A DNA stretch of 64,000 bases, from assembly GCF_949987535.1 (NCBI RefSeq), contig NC_080082.1:26701164-26765163 (forward strand), given 5' to 3'. The notes beneath the pieces are model-generated. The model ran no database searches. It was not told the origin of the DNA and saw nothing but the letters and a program-made list of their open reading frames with translations. Each line of letters starts with the position of its first letter. Position 1 is the stretch's first letter. Positions 1 to 11,250 of the stretch are shown one piece after another. Made by a program: the position numbers and the translations under genes. The stretch is from Balaenoptera acutorostrata. Its lineage: Eukaryota > Chordata > Mammalia > Artiodactyla > Balaenopteridae.

Positions 1-114
1 CTTTTGTTGTACACCAAAGATATTCCCATAGGGCAGTGGGGCATGAGGATGTGGGGTTAGAGGCCACAAGTGCATGAACAACTATGCTCTCCTCCTTGAG
101 TATTTATTTAATTA

Positions 115-225
115 CCTATAAGACGCAGTTCCTGCGTCACAGGGAGATAAGGTTACTTGTCCAAGATTTCACAGCTAGATTTGAATTCTGGTTCTTATCC
201 AAACTATTTAACCACAGAAGGCTGT
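115..225 (-). repeat. MIR SINE fragment (antisense)
   Basis: Resembles the antisense MIR core: an A/G-rich 'agggagataaggttacttgtcc' type block followed by 'cacagctagatttgaattctgg', the usual order in reverse-complemented MIR. Diverged; edges approximate. Confidence 0.45.
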
Positions 226-1335
226 CTTCTCCATTGCCATCTCCTCATATGAAAAACATGCACATTACTGATGTACTGCCCACCACACAGGGGTGCTATG
301 AGTTGTACACAAGCATATGCACAGAACCCTTCCTGGCACACTTCAAAGCACTAAAGACATATCAGGAAGTATTATGAACAACAGTATTATTTTTACTCTA
401 TGATAGAGGCATTTCTGCCTCTAAAGTTAGGAAAATATGCAGGACTTCAATTTGATTGCATATACAGAATTAGGAAATTGGATGAGAAAACAATTTTTAG
501 TGAGGGCCAGTCATTGTTCTGGATAAATCCACATGTTTTGTTTCAAGAAATGTGCAGGTCTAATGTCCAAAATGAACAAACTTTCCTTAGTGGTACTTTG
601 TGCAAATAAATGGGAATCTGGGAAAATGTACAACCGGGACCTGGATACTGAAAGATGCACAAATCATACTAGTTAACAGATGGTGGTGTAGTGGTGGTGG
701 GAGGCTGAGGTTTCTAAAACTAAACACCATTATAAGACACTTCCATCATTACCTCGTTTCTGCTCTAGAAATCTATTAACATAATGTGTTCGGGCCCATC
801 AAGTTAGTGTTATTATAATAAGGAACCATCAGATCCAATTAAACTATAGTTATAATATCACCTTGCATTTAAGACTTTAAATCAGTGCTTTATGCCCTTA
901 TGGTATTTCTTTATTCTTAAAACAATTCTGTGAAGTACTCAGGGCAATTCAGTTGCCAGCATTTCAGTGCTTATTCGTGATAGACATACATCAGGGGCAT
1001 ACATCTGACATTTACGTCCTTCTGTACTATACTTCCCTCTGCAATTGCCATTGGCTGGGCAAGGACACTCAAACACAGGTCTGTAATACCCCAGGGCTTA
1101 CTACTTACCTAAAATGATGCTACAAATCTCCCAGCCCAGTCAGTTGCATTCACTTGGCTGCATGTCACTAACAATCTCTCTGGCATTACCTTCACAGACC
1201 ATGAGATTTTAAGCAAGCTTTCCAGACCTTGATAAATGGAGCAGAATGGTCCTGGGGTGTGGCTCAGCGAAAGGTCATAAAAGGTGTGACAGTAGAAAGC
1301 TAGTACTAGATCTGGTTCTGGACCTCTTTTATTTC
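226..1335. other. No gene or clear repeat seen
   Basis: AT-rich unique-looking sequence. A weak antisense MIR-like patch may sit near 890-940. The small open frames here have no recognisable motif. Confidence 0.4.
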
Positions 1336-1339
1336 CTGC

Positions 1340-1715
1340 AACAGATAATCCTCACTGTCAACGCCAGGCTTTCCCATGTACTATTCACTCTGTCTGGAGC
1401 CCCAAGCAACCCCCACCTCTGCACCCCTTACCTCTACCCACCTTCACCTAAATGACATCTGCACATCATCAGGGTTCTACCTTCGAGGCTTTCCTGCACA
1501 TTCCCCAGCTCAGCTCCCGGGCCTGGGTTGGGTGTCCTATCTCTGTATGCTAGTCTCCTCTTTTCATAATATTTATAACCCTCTAGTGTAATTGCTGGTA
1601 ATTTCATTTTCCAGAACAAACTGAAGGAATGAGAACTGTCTTGTTTTCCAATATTTTGCACAGTGTCTGTGCAAAGTGACAGACGCTGAATATAGATATT
1701 CAAATGACTCCAACA
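1340..1715 (+). repeat. L2 LINE 3' end
   Basis: Reads like the 3' end of L2 in sense orientation: a 'ctgtctggagccc' block, then 'tgggttgggtgtcctatctctgtatgc', then a region matching the 'cagtgcctggcacatagtagg' tail in degraded form near 1660. The open frames on either strand are by-products of this repeat. Confidence 0.6.
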
Positions 1716-1744
1716 CACAGCCTAGTCCACTTCATTATCTGGCT

Positions 1745-2160
1745 TTCTGTATTCGTCAGATCTTGCTGCTTAGAATAACACCCCCAAAATCTAGCGGCTT
1801 AAAACAACTATTCACTTAGTTCAGGCTTCTGCGGATCTACTGGTGATCACTCTGGTCTGGGCTGGCTCCGCTAATCCCTACTGGAAACCCTAATAGGTGA
1901 GCAGTTATCTGCAGGTTAGCCTGGGATTCTTCCCTAGGTAGTTAGTTACAGGCTTCCCAAGAGCAGCAGAGGAAGGAAGACCTTGATGTACAAATTCTCA
2001 CCTAGTCTCTGTTTGCACCAGAGACATCCCATTGCCCACAGCGGGTCACGTGACCCAGAAAATCCAAGTGGGACTACCCAAGGATGTGGCAACAATGAGA
2101 TGTCAACAAATTAGGTGCCAGCACTGCAGCCTCACTACATTTTTGTTTCTCAATAAATCC
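1745..2160 (-). repeat. MaLR/MLT1-like LTR, antisense
   Basis: Contains 'gcggcttaaaacaac' shortly after an 'attcgtcagatcttgctgc' block, the antisense hallmark of MLT1-type LTRs (gttgttttaagccac in sense). It ends in the 'caagtgggactacc' style region. Subfamily not assigned; another old mammalian repeat with the same hallmark is possible. Confidence 0.4.
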
Positions 2161-3185
2161 TATAACTGATTATTACAGATACCTCCAGGTCTGCTAACAT
2201 GAGAACCATTTTTACTTTATCAAGTAATAAATACAACTATGACTGTGCTCATTAATACAATGATTTACTCTAGAGAGAAGTAGTGGTGGAGAAGAGGAGA
2301 GGAAATAAGATTTTGAGGCTGCTTGCTAAATATATTATGCATCTCCTACTAAGCCATTCTCCAGGAGCAGAGAGAACTCACTTTGCAAGATTTTAAAATA
2401 GAGTTGTTTGAGCTATCAAAGAGAAAATATGTATGCTACTTGAAATATGCTGATTCACTCATTCCCTTTTACTTGCCTCAGCCTCTTTCCTTAACCCCTG
2501 ATTACATAAGCTTGTGACAATAAAGTGAGCACTTCCAGCAGCGGCTTCTCGGTCACAAATTCCCAATACAACTTGTTTGGTAAAGCTGATTAAAAATAGA
2601 AGTGTGTTATTTTAACTGGCTTCCTCCCTTTCTCCACACATCCTAAATCCCTTTCATTATCCAGCTTTCCTTTCCCAAGAAATTACAGGGGGCATTTACA
2701 GCCTTATATCTCTTAAGCTAACTTCAACTGACCATGTTAGCCTATGTTCACAAGCTTATTTCAGAGAAGCCCCTGAAACACAGAAGGATGTGTTTACTAG
2801 AATGTGGCTCCCTGGGGATGAGCCAGGCACATCTGTAATTCTAAGGAAAGTGTAATGAGGAAAAACTGGTGGCACCCTGAATGGTTCACAGCTGTTCTGG
2901 AAGCTGATAAATAAGATGCTCAATAGGAGATCCCTAATTGGAGCCAGTTTTTCTTAAGTGGATACACAATATGGTGCAAGACTGGGGGGTGGAACGCTGA
3001 TAGTCTTGTTCACGTGTAACTTAGTTTGTCTTGTAAACAGTTCCAATTTCAAAGAGTATTGCCTTCTTTGTTCAAAAAGGGAAAAAATGTTCACTTCATC
3101 AATTTTTTTTCACACTAGTAAGAGGCAAGCTAGCATTACTTTTTCTGGTATTTTTCTCTACAAAAACTCCCCTAGTTTGTAGCCT
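2161..3185. other. No gene or clear repeat seen
   Basis: Unassigned DNA without recognisable coding exon, tRNA or repeat consensus. Confidence 0.4.
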
Positions 3186-3345
3186 GTTTCTTCCTTTTCT
3201 TCTTTCCCTTTTTCGTTCTTTGTCTTTCTTCCATCCCTCCCTCCCTTCTCGCCTTCTTTCCTCTTTTCCTTTTCTTTCTTTCTCTCCCTTGTGTTTTTTT
3301 TTTTCTACTTTCTTCCCTCCTTCTTTCCTTCTTTCAGTCCTTCCT
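3186..3345 (+). repeat. Polypyrimidine (CTTT/CCCT)n tract
   Basis: About 160 bases almost entirely C and T, mixing cttt, cctt and ccct units. It produces spurious Ser/Phe/Leu-rich frames on one strand and Lys/Arg/Glu-rich frames on the other. Confidence 0.85.
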
Positions 3346-3784
3346 ATCTTTGGGGGTACCAGTTCTTCTGTGCTGGGACCAAAAGCATTTAATTCATTTT
3401 TCATTTTCAGACTCTGGCCACCCAACCCTAATGCTGGGATTTACTTGCTTGAAGATTGTGGCCTTATGGCCTTCTTAAAACAATATCTGTAATACTTTAA
3501 TTTTCATCAAAGAAACGGCCAAATAGCTTTTAGAAGAAGGTAAGAGATTTCCTATGCAGGGAAAAACTTTAATGGATTCCTCCTGAAACTGTGTTATCAC
3601 GAAAGCCACTGGAAGTAGCTTTCCTTTTCTGGGTGATATGCCTCCTTTGCAGTTGGGTAAGAGAAGACATTGCCCTCATGAAAATTGCCCTCAGACTCTA
3701 CTACTCACCCTGGACCTTGACATTAGCACCATCCTCCAGCAGACAGCTGTTAGCAAACTGGTTTACAGACTATACATTTAAAAT
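3346..3784. other. No gene or clear repeat seen
   Basis: Unassigned. It ends in the A/T-rich target site of the next L1 insertion. Confidence 0.35.
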
Positions 3785-3799
3785 AATAAATAAGCAATA

Positions 3800-4525
3800 G
3801 ACCTAGAGATTATCATACAGAGTGAAGTAAGTCAGAAAGAGAAAAACAAATATTGATTAATATCACTTATATGTGGAACCTAGAGAAATGGTACAGATGA
3901 ACTTATTTGCAAAGCAGAAACAGACTCACAGATATAGAGAACAAACTTACGGTTACCAAGGCGGGAAGGAGTAGGATGAATTGGGAGACTGGGATTGACA
4001 TATATACACTACTATGTATAAAATAGATAACTAGGACTTCCCTGGTGGCGCAGTGGTTAAGAATCCGCCTGCCAATGCAGGGGGCACGGGTTCGAGCCCT
4101 GGTCTGGGAAGATCCCACATGCTGCAGAGAAACTAAGCCCATGTACCACAACTACTGTGCCTGTGCTCTAGAGCCCCCAAGCCACAACTACTGAGCCTGC
4201 GAGCCACAACTACTGAAGCCCTCACGCCTAGAGAAGCCCACAAGAGAAGCCACCACAATGAGAAGCCCACACACAGCAACAAAGACCCAACGCAGCCAAA
4301 ATAAATAAATAAATAAATAACTTTATTTATTTATTTAAAAAAAAATAGATAACCAATGAGAACCTACTGTATAGCACAGGGAATTCTACTCAATGCTCTG
4401 TGGTGACCTAAATGGGAAGGAAATCTAAGTAACAGGGGGCATATGTATATGTGTAACTAATTCACTTTGCTGCACAGCAGAAACTAACACAACACTGTAA
4501 AGCAACTATAAAAACTCATAAAATA
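3800..4525 (+). mobile_element. 5'-truncated L1 3' end, split by a SINE
   Basis: The left part (from about 3800) is the end of L1 ORF2 and the 3' UTR: 'agagtgaagtaagtcagaaa', then a 'tgggagactgggattgacat' block. The right part (4354 on) has 'ctactgtatagcacagggaa' and ends in an aataaata tail near 4525. A degraded target-site duplication flanks it: aataaataagcaata at 3785-3799 and a near copy, with one change, ending at 4540. It is far below full L1 length and carries no ORF. A CHR-type SINE interrupts it. Confidence 0.85.
4032..4342 (+). mobile_element. CHR-type tRNA-Glu SINE (cetacean)
   Basis: The tRNA-Glu-like head holds an A box (gcgcagtggttaagaatc) and a B box (gggttcgagccc). It is followed by the long CHR body with repeated 'ccacaactactg' units and an aataaataaata tail. 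The 11-bp target duplication aaatagataac lies at 4021-4031 and 4343-4353. It inserted into the L1 3' UTR, so it is younger than that L1. It is a retroposon and not a functional tRNA gene. Confidence 0.92.
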
Positions 4526-4540
4526 AATAAATAAACAATA

Positions 4541-6185
4541 TATTACACTATGTAAAACTCACTATGCTCTTGTCTCCTGATGTTTAAGGAGTATGGGAAA
4601 AGGGGACAAAAAATCCAGAACTTTTCTAACAGAATACATGCTTTCCTTCCACAAATGGAGACTTTTACTAGTTCCCATTTTCATAAAGTAAGAAATCCCT
4701 CCCAGCATACGATGTTTTGCTTTTAGAAATATTAACTGCCACAGCAATACTTTTTGTTTTTCATTATGGGATGGTATCCATCCATTCTATCCAGAGCATT
4801 TCAACCCCTCATTCCTGCTAAAGAGACACAGACTAAATCCCAGCATTGAAACTCCATGCAACAACAAGCATAGCTTCAACCATGTGGACCATATTCTCCT
4901 CCCACAAATATAATTACTAGAATGATCATATTTTCACACCTTAATGGCCCTCCAGTGCTCCATGATTGGGGTGGGAGTGGGGATTCCATTCTTCTACACA
5001 TTTAGTGGTTTTTAGAATGTGGAGGCAGAATTAGAGTCTCTAAGAGCAGGTATGACTCTTGAACATAAATGAGGATTCATGAGAAGTAAGAATAGCATCC
5101 TTCTGACACTGATTCCTTTTTCCCAAGTTCCCATGTGAAACAGTGTATGGAAAGGTAAAGTAACACTATCTTTAAAGCAGCAAGAGAGCCTACAGTGTCC
5201 ATCCACTCACCAATCATCAAAGCATCATTTGTGGTCCAGGTACCACTAAATGCTAAAGATATAGAGATGAAGAAGATACTGCCTTGCCCTCAAAAGTTGC
5301 ACAGTCCTGCGAACTACAGCCTGGAAACTAAGGTCAGAGGAGAAAAGAAAATGCCATCAAGTGCAGTTAGATCATCTTCACGGTCCTGCTAAGAGTAGCT
5401 CCTTCTGATTTTGGAGATAAGTTCTTTTACAGACAGTCATAAATTTTAAGCAGGAAGTGCCTGTACCCCTGTTATCATACTTCATCCCCTGGGAACCACA
5501 TTAGACATTTACTTAGATTAATCCATCTTAAATATTTATCCAAACTGATGACAACTTCTCTCCCACCTGGCTCGGTTCCACGGGAACATATTTATACCCT
5601 TATAAGGTCTTGACAGAAGGAAAGACAGAGAGTTTTGGATCCTGATGACTCTGGCATAATATTTTAGAAAAGATCACATTTCCAAGGATCATCGTGGACT
5701 GAAGGACATCAAGCTCTAACACTGGCTTAGCCAGAGCCAGTCACCAACCTGCTGATACATGGAAGTTCAGACAGGTCTAGAAAAATGTTTCTGATAAAAT
5801 AAAGTTGTAGTCATGACAGGCAAGGGATGAAAGAAAAGCCAGAGAGGGAGGAATTGTAAAATTCCTCTCCTGTATCAGTCATTAGCCACAAACATAATAT
5901 TTCCCTCTTCTCTGAAGGCTACAGAGTATAGAAAGAGATTTTCCTTGACACATTCTTCCCAACTAAAAAAATATATATATAGTATAGTTGGATTTAGAGG
6001 AGCTAGTGCTCTTTGGCATATTACTTTCAAACAAAAAAACATTGCTTCATTTCTAAAATGAGAAAAAAAATACTAGACTGCTTACCCCAACAATGAGTGA
6101 GGCTCAAATAAAACTGTCATCTTACTACATACTTGGTGGCTACATATCAGGTGAACAATTTCTTTTAATGCCATCAAGAGATCTA
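4541..6185. other. No gene seen; one short L2-like patch
   Basis: Mostly unassigned. Around 5230-5305 'gagatgaagaagatactgcc' followed by a 'cctcaaaagttgcacag' block looks like antisense L2 3' end. A short (TA)n run lies near 5970. Confidence 0.4.
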
Positions 6186-6189
6186 CGAT

Positions 6190-6305
6190 AGACACATTAT
6201 TATTATTCTCATCATAAATGAGGAATCTGAAGCTAGTAGAGAATAACATGCATAAAGTTAACAGCTAATAAGTGGCAATACAGATATCAGAATGCTACGC
6301 TTTAT
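6190..6305 (-). repeat. MIR SINE fragment (antisense)
   Basis: 'attattattattctcatcat' followed by 'aatgaggaatctgaagc' and an 'acagctaataagtggcaa' block is the antisense order of the MIR core. Confidence 0.6.
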
Positions 6306-6919
6306 AAAGTTGCAGGAACCGGCTACATGAGGGCCACATTCTGCCTTTAATAAAACAATAAAGCAAATGTTGGCTCCACTTTCATTTTAACATCCTGTGA
6401 TGAGTTAAAATTAAAACATGAACACAAGGGCATTTATTATTAATTGCACATTCACTCATTTTTCATTTGGGTAGACATCATCAAAAGCCAAGTGGTGACT
6501 TCCTCGTGCTCTCATTTTTTATACTGTGTTTATAACTCTTTTAATAATGCAAATATTTATTATGGGCATCCCTGGAGAATCAAAGGTGCTCGACGAAGGG
6601 ACTTCTAAATATCACGATCCACTGCCGAGTAAAAACACCAGGATACTTCTGCTGTTTAAAGGGTCAGAGTCACAGAGTCTGTCAAAAGGGTCACTCAGCA
6701 CAAAAACAAGGCAGGAGGTTATCCAGTTTCTGGAATAAAGTAGCAGCAGGTATAATCTTCACCAACAGAGAGAGAGGAGGCATGAGGAGAATGTCTCCAG
6801 GGTAAGCAAAACTACATCACAGGCCAGAAATGGCACCAAAGACAATTATTACACAGTGGACCTGAACACTATAAAAATTCAGCATTTCAAGTATTATTTT
6901 CCATACAAACAAAGTAATT

Positions 6920-7545
6920 CAATTTTAATAAACATTTGAGGGTTTCCTATATATAAAGCATCCTACTAGGTCCTGGGGACTTCTAAAATAAATAAATAAA
7001 TATAGTCTTCTGCAAAAATCTTAGTCTAGTAATAGAAGCAGGCAAAGTTCAGTCCATTGAAGGACTTGTGTACTCTGCTAAGGGTTTGAGACTTTATCCT
7101 GGAAGAAATGTTAGTTAAGCACCCAAAAGGCCATTTTTTTAAAGCATGTAATTATCTGGTACAAAATGAAAAACAGAATGGAGTGTGCCAGACTAGACAT
7201 ATGGAATCCCCTTAGGAGACTGTTGCAGTGGCCTGACCAAAGCCTCATGAGGACTGCCCTGCAGCAGTAGCCACAGGGATGCAGGAAACACAATGGATCT
7301 GAGATACTTTTGAGGTTAAACACAGCTAGAATTCATGGTTGATTGATGTGAGATATAAAACAGAAAAACACATTTAGAGTGCCTGTAAGCTTTCTGTTTC
7401 AGGTATCTGGGAAGATGATGTAGAAAAAAGATGGAGGTAAAGAATGGAGAAGAAATAGCAAATGGCTGGCTGGTTATTGGGAAAGATGTTGAACTCCACA
7501 TTGGACTTAACTTCAATGTGCCTTGGGACATCCAAAAAAAGATAT
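6920..7545 (-). repeat. L2 LINE, antisense 3' region
   Basis: Begins with a degraded antisense L2 tail (growth from 'aacatttgagggtttcctat' to 'ctactaggtcctggggac'). It continues through the antisense ORF2 end, including 'agactgttgcagtggcctga' and near 7500 a 'ttcaatgtgccttgggacatcc' block that matches antisense L2. The frames here are not genes. Confidence 0.65.
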
Positions 7546-8834
7546 TCTGCAGATATTTTAGTATAACATATTATCTGTGAATATCTGGATATAACAAGTT
7601 ATAACTTGTTCCAAAAATCCATTCCTTTAATATTTTTTTCTAATTAATTGTTCTAACTTTCATGAGCCTTATTAGCAAGAGGTCCACATCCTACCTCTTG
7701 AGCCTACTCTATTTTTTGAATCCTCTAAGAAATTTGAGAACTTAGGCCAAAGGAGATCAATTACAGTCCCACGTGCAGAGTAAAGGATATGGTTAGTTCA
7801 CTACAGTTTGTTTCTCATGGCTGCATGATTTCCCTTAGTCCCTCTTGGCCTGAGAAATATTTTCCCACTGCCATAAAAGAGGTCTCCGAACAAGCCTGCA
7901 AGATGATTCCTCTTCCCCAAAGCTAAGCTTGTCAAAGGCTAATGCAGGTTGGGACTTCAAAAAAATAAAGAACTTCGATGTGCTCTGACATTCTCTACTT
8001 ATTTCTCTCCAAGCCCAGTTGCACCAGGGTGACTCATTCCCAAAGAAATGATCACATTAGCTTCACAATGAGTCAAAACTGCCCTCCTCCAGGACCTCCA
8101 GGTGCATGAGCTGTTCCAGGTGATCCAGTCTACGTATCCCGTGTTCTCCTGATGTTTCTCTTTTTCCTTGACAATTATCTTGGTTGGGGCTATCCTTATT
8201 AACAGAAAACAACAGCTCACTGTCAAGTTCAGAGAAGAGAGGGTAGCCTTTCAACCGCTTATCTCCCAAAAGTCAGTAAGACTGTTTCACAGCTTTGTAT
8301 ATCTAGGGTCACAGACAGTAACAACCATGATTAATTCAGAAAAATTCCCGATTCAACTGTAATGCCACGACAAGGACTCCTTATATTATTATTTTTATCA
8401 TGAAGAGAGAGTAGACCTACCCCTAACAGGAAAACAGTATACACTTACACCATTGACATAGATCAGATGCTATTTCCCCTCTGAACAGAAGAGAGTTCTG
8501 TACAACTGGCTATTTGTTTATTCTCCTGTTATTTCTGCCAATGGACTTGCTGGCTAAGGAAGACTGTGGTTTCCCAGGTATGAGCCTGAAGAGAACATTC
8601 ACCCCTGCTGCTCCCTTGTAGCCTAGCCCCCTCATCATACAATACATACACTGAATAACTAGAGGAACAAAGACTCTCTTTTAGTGAGCAGCTCTCTTGT
8701 TCCAGGCACTGTCCTCAATAGTCTGGAGTTGATGATAAAAGGCTTCCAAGAGATGTTTGTGCTTAAGCAGTAGAAGCTGGCTAGATTAAGAAGGCGGCAC
8801 ACTCTTTCTGAAAACTACCTGAATCTTAACAATT
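7546..8834. other. No gene or clear repeat seen
   Basis: Unassigned. A possible antisense L2/MIR scrap lies near 8680-8750 ('ttccaggcactgtcctcaat'). Confidence 0.4.
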
Positions 8835-8849
8835 AAGGCAGCTCCATTC

Positions 8850-9213
8850 TTTTTTATATATATAAATATATTTATTTTAATTTATTTATTTTTGGCTGCA
8901 TTGGGTCTTCGCTGCTGCACGCGGGCTTTCTCTACTTGTGGCGAGCAGGGGCTACTCTTCATTGTGGTGTGCGGGCTTCTCATTGTGGTGGCTTCTCTTG
9001 GTGCGGAGCATGGGCTCTAGGCACATGGGCTTCAGTAGTTTGGCGCGCAGCCTCAGTAGTTGTGGCTCACGGGCTCTAGAGCACAGGCTCAGTAGTTGTG
9101 GCTCATGGGCTTAGTTGCTCTGTGGCATGTGGGATCTTCTCGGACCAGGGCTCAAACCCGTGTACCCTGCCTTGGCAGGCAGATTCTTAACCACTGCGCC
9201 ACCAGGGAAGCCC
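8850..9213 (-). mobile_element. CHR-type tRNA-Glu SINE (cetacean)
   Basis: Inverted copy: T-rich tail at the left, then 'ggctgcattgggtcttcgct', several 'cagtagttgtggctc' units, and the tRNA-Glu head ending 'gccaccagggaagccc'. Perfect 15-bp target duplication aaggcagctccattc at 8835-8849 and 9214-9228. Confidence 0.93.
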
Positions 9214-9228
9214 AAGGCAGCTCCATTC

Positions 9229-10420
9229 CATCTTTCAGGAAAATATCCTCATGGTATAGACAGTAGAGTAATTCTTCACAGAAAAGGGGAAAATGGGCTT
9301 GTTAAATGTAGAATGTGTCTTGAAGGGATATTTCTTAGTGAGGCCTTTGGATTCTCAAACTACAGAGAAAAACACTGCAAAATAAAATTTCTAGAAGAAG
9401 GGGTTAGCATACAATATTAATATTTGACATTTAAAGACTAAGACCCTTTCTTTCAGTAAATACTCCATAAATCTCCCCGGCAAATCATCTCCATTTCCTG
9501 GATCTTCTTAATTGACACTTAGCTCTTCCATGAAGCTGTGTTTATGACTGTGGACCATCTGAGAGCATGGGCCTTCCATTCAAGTAATGTATTCTGTGCT
9601 GACTCTAATCTATCTTTAACAAAGCAACAGTTTCCTATTTAAAACTATTTAGCTAAATACTCCAGAGATCAAATATAATTTCCTTCAGTTGCTCTCACAC
9701 TGTCACAATTCTAATTATGACACTGCTGGGAATATTCGCTTTCTTAAAAAATGTAAAATGCAGCATAAAAATTTATGAAGAAAATTATTGCAGGCATAAC
9801 TGTTCAAGGGTGCAGTGGTCTCTTTGTAACTCAGTTTCCTCAACCAGTGCCCTTTTATACTTCATTTTATGGTCAATGTGATGCTCCATTGAAAAAAGAA
9901 TATTAAAAATAATTTATTAAGATTAAATTGCTTCTTCAGAAGGCATGATTTTATCTTTCTCATTTTACAAGAATCCTGTTTTAATTTGCTTCCTATGCTA
10001 TCCCTAGCATGAATTTAAGGATTTAATGGAGTACAGATTGAAGGCTGATATTGATAAAATGATTAATTTTATATTTAAAGGATTGGTTTGTTTGATTTAG
10101 GAGAAAGTTTCAATGGTCAATTATCCCTGGACTCTATTTAGTACAAAGTGCTGGCCAAATAGCAATTCTCATTCATCTCTTACTACTGCGAATTGGAAAA
10201 GACATCTTTGTGATGACTCTTGATATACTAAAGGTTAAAATTGGATAGAAATACTGTTACCCATTCCACAAAGAGAAAACAGATGCTTTCATAACAAAGC
10301 TAATTCTTTAAAGTATTAATACCTTCAAATATAGCTCTCTGAGTATGCATAACCATTTTGACCATGTATTCAGTCAACCCTACTTATTAACCATGCCATG
10401 TCTTATCTGTTGTCTGCTAC
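9229..10420. other. No gene or clear repeat seen
   Basis: AT-rich unassigned DNA. No family could be named by eye. Confidence 0.4.
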
Positions 10421-10426
10421 TTTCTG

Positions 10427-10490
10427 AGGACAGTTAGTGTGCTCTGTAATTGACATGCTTTGAGGTCTTTTGTGCATCCAGGTGGCTACA
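10427..10490 (-). repeat. L2 LINE fragment (antisense)
   Basis: A 60-base patch resembling antisense L2 ORF2 ('tgacatgctttgaggtct', then 'tgcatccaggtgg'). It pairs with a second copy of the same L2 segment at 12392-12455. Confidence 0.45.
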
Positions 10491-10741
10491 TTCAAACACA
10501 TTACAACATTAGAACAGGCTTCAGTGCTTGAAATAAAATTTAATGAGATTTTATTTCAGGTTTTACTAAAAATGATTAACAAGATAATCAGAAACAAGGT
10601 TAAAAAAATGAAGGTAGAGTGAATACTCTGGGCACACAAAGTCATAAGGTTTGTTTGTGTTATTTTGCCTTGACATAAGCTAAAAGCATGTGAATAATTT
10701 GAGGTCATTTCTAAAGTGGCCTATATTCAGAAACAGTAAGG

Positions 10742-10752
10742 AATATATATAC

Positions 10753-10805
<53 letters not shown>

Positions 10806-10912
10806 CATATATATGTATATATAGAGAACTGAATCAGTTTGCTGTACACCTGAAACACTGTAAATCAACTATACTTCAATTTTTTAAAAAATGGAGACAA
10901 AAAAAGAAAGAA
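10742..10912 (+). mobile_element. Minimal L1 3' end containing an (AT)n(AC)n microsatellite
   Basis: The left half is an expanded (TA)/(CA) array (CA run 10767-10799). The right half is the L1 3' terminus: 'gaatcagtttgctgtacacc', then 'gtaaatcaactatacttc', then an A-rich tail of gaaag units. A perfect 13-bp target duplication, agaaacagtaagg, lies at 10729-10741 and 10913-10925, so this is one insertion event of about 170 bp. Confidence 0.88.
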
Positions 10913-11202
10913 AGAAACAGTAAGGGAACCTAATCTAGAAGGATTTAAACAGATGGCCCCTAAATTCCAGGGAGAGCAATGGATGTGTCTAAGTTTATGT
11001 AGAAAACAAGTGATAAAACTGGCCCAGAACTCAGATAAAGAAAATTTCATTTGAAAGTCCTTCCCAACTCTAGAATTCCATGCTTTCCTTTAATTGCAGA
11101 GTGAGTGTTATCACAGGGAAAATAGTTGAGCAAGAAAGGTAAATTAGTTGTGCACATTAGTAGGAATTATTTAATATACATTTGTGATTCAATAGATATG
11201 TA

Positions 11203-11250
11203 GAGAGAGAGAGATTAAGAGAGAGAGAGATAAGACAGAGAGAGAGAGAA
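11203..11250 (+). repeat. (GA)n simple repeat
   Basis: Runs of gaga interrupted by 'gattaa' and 'taagac'. Confidence 0.85.
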
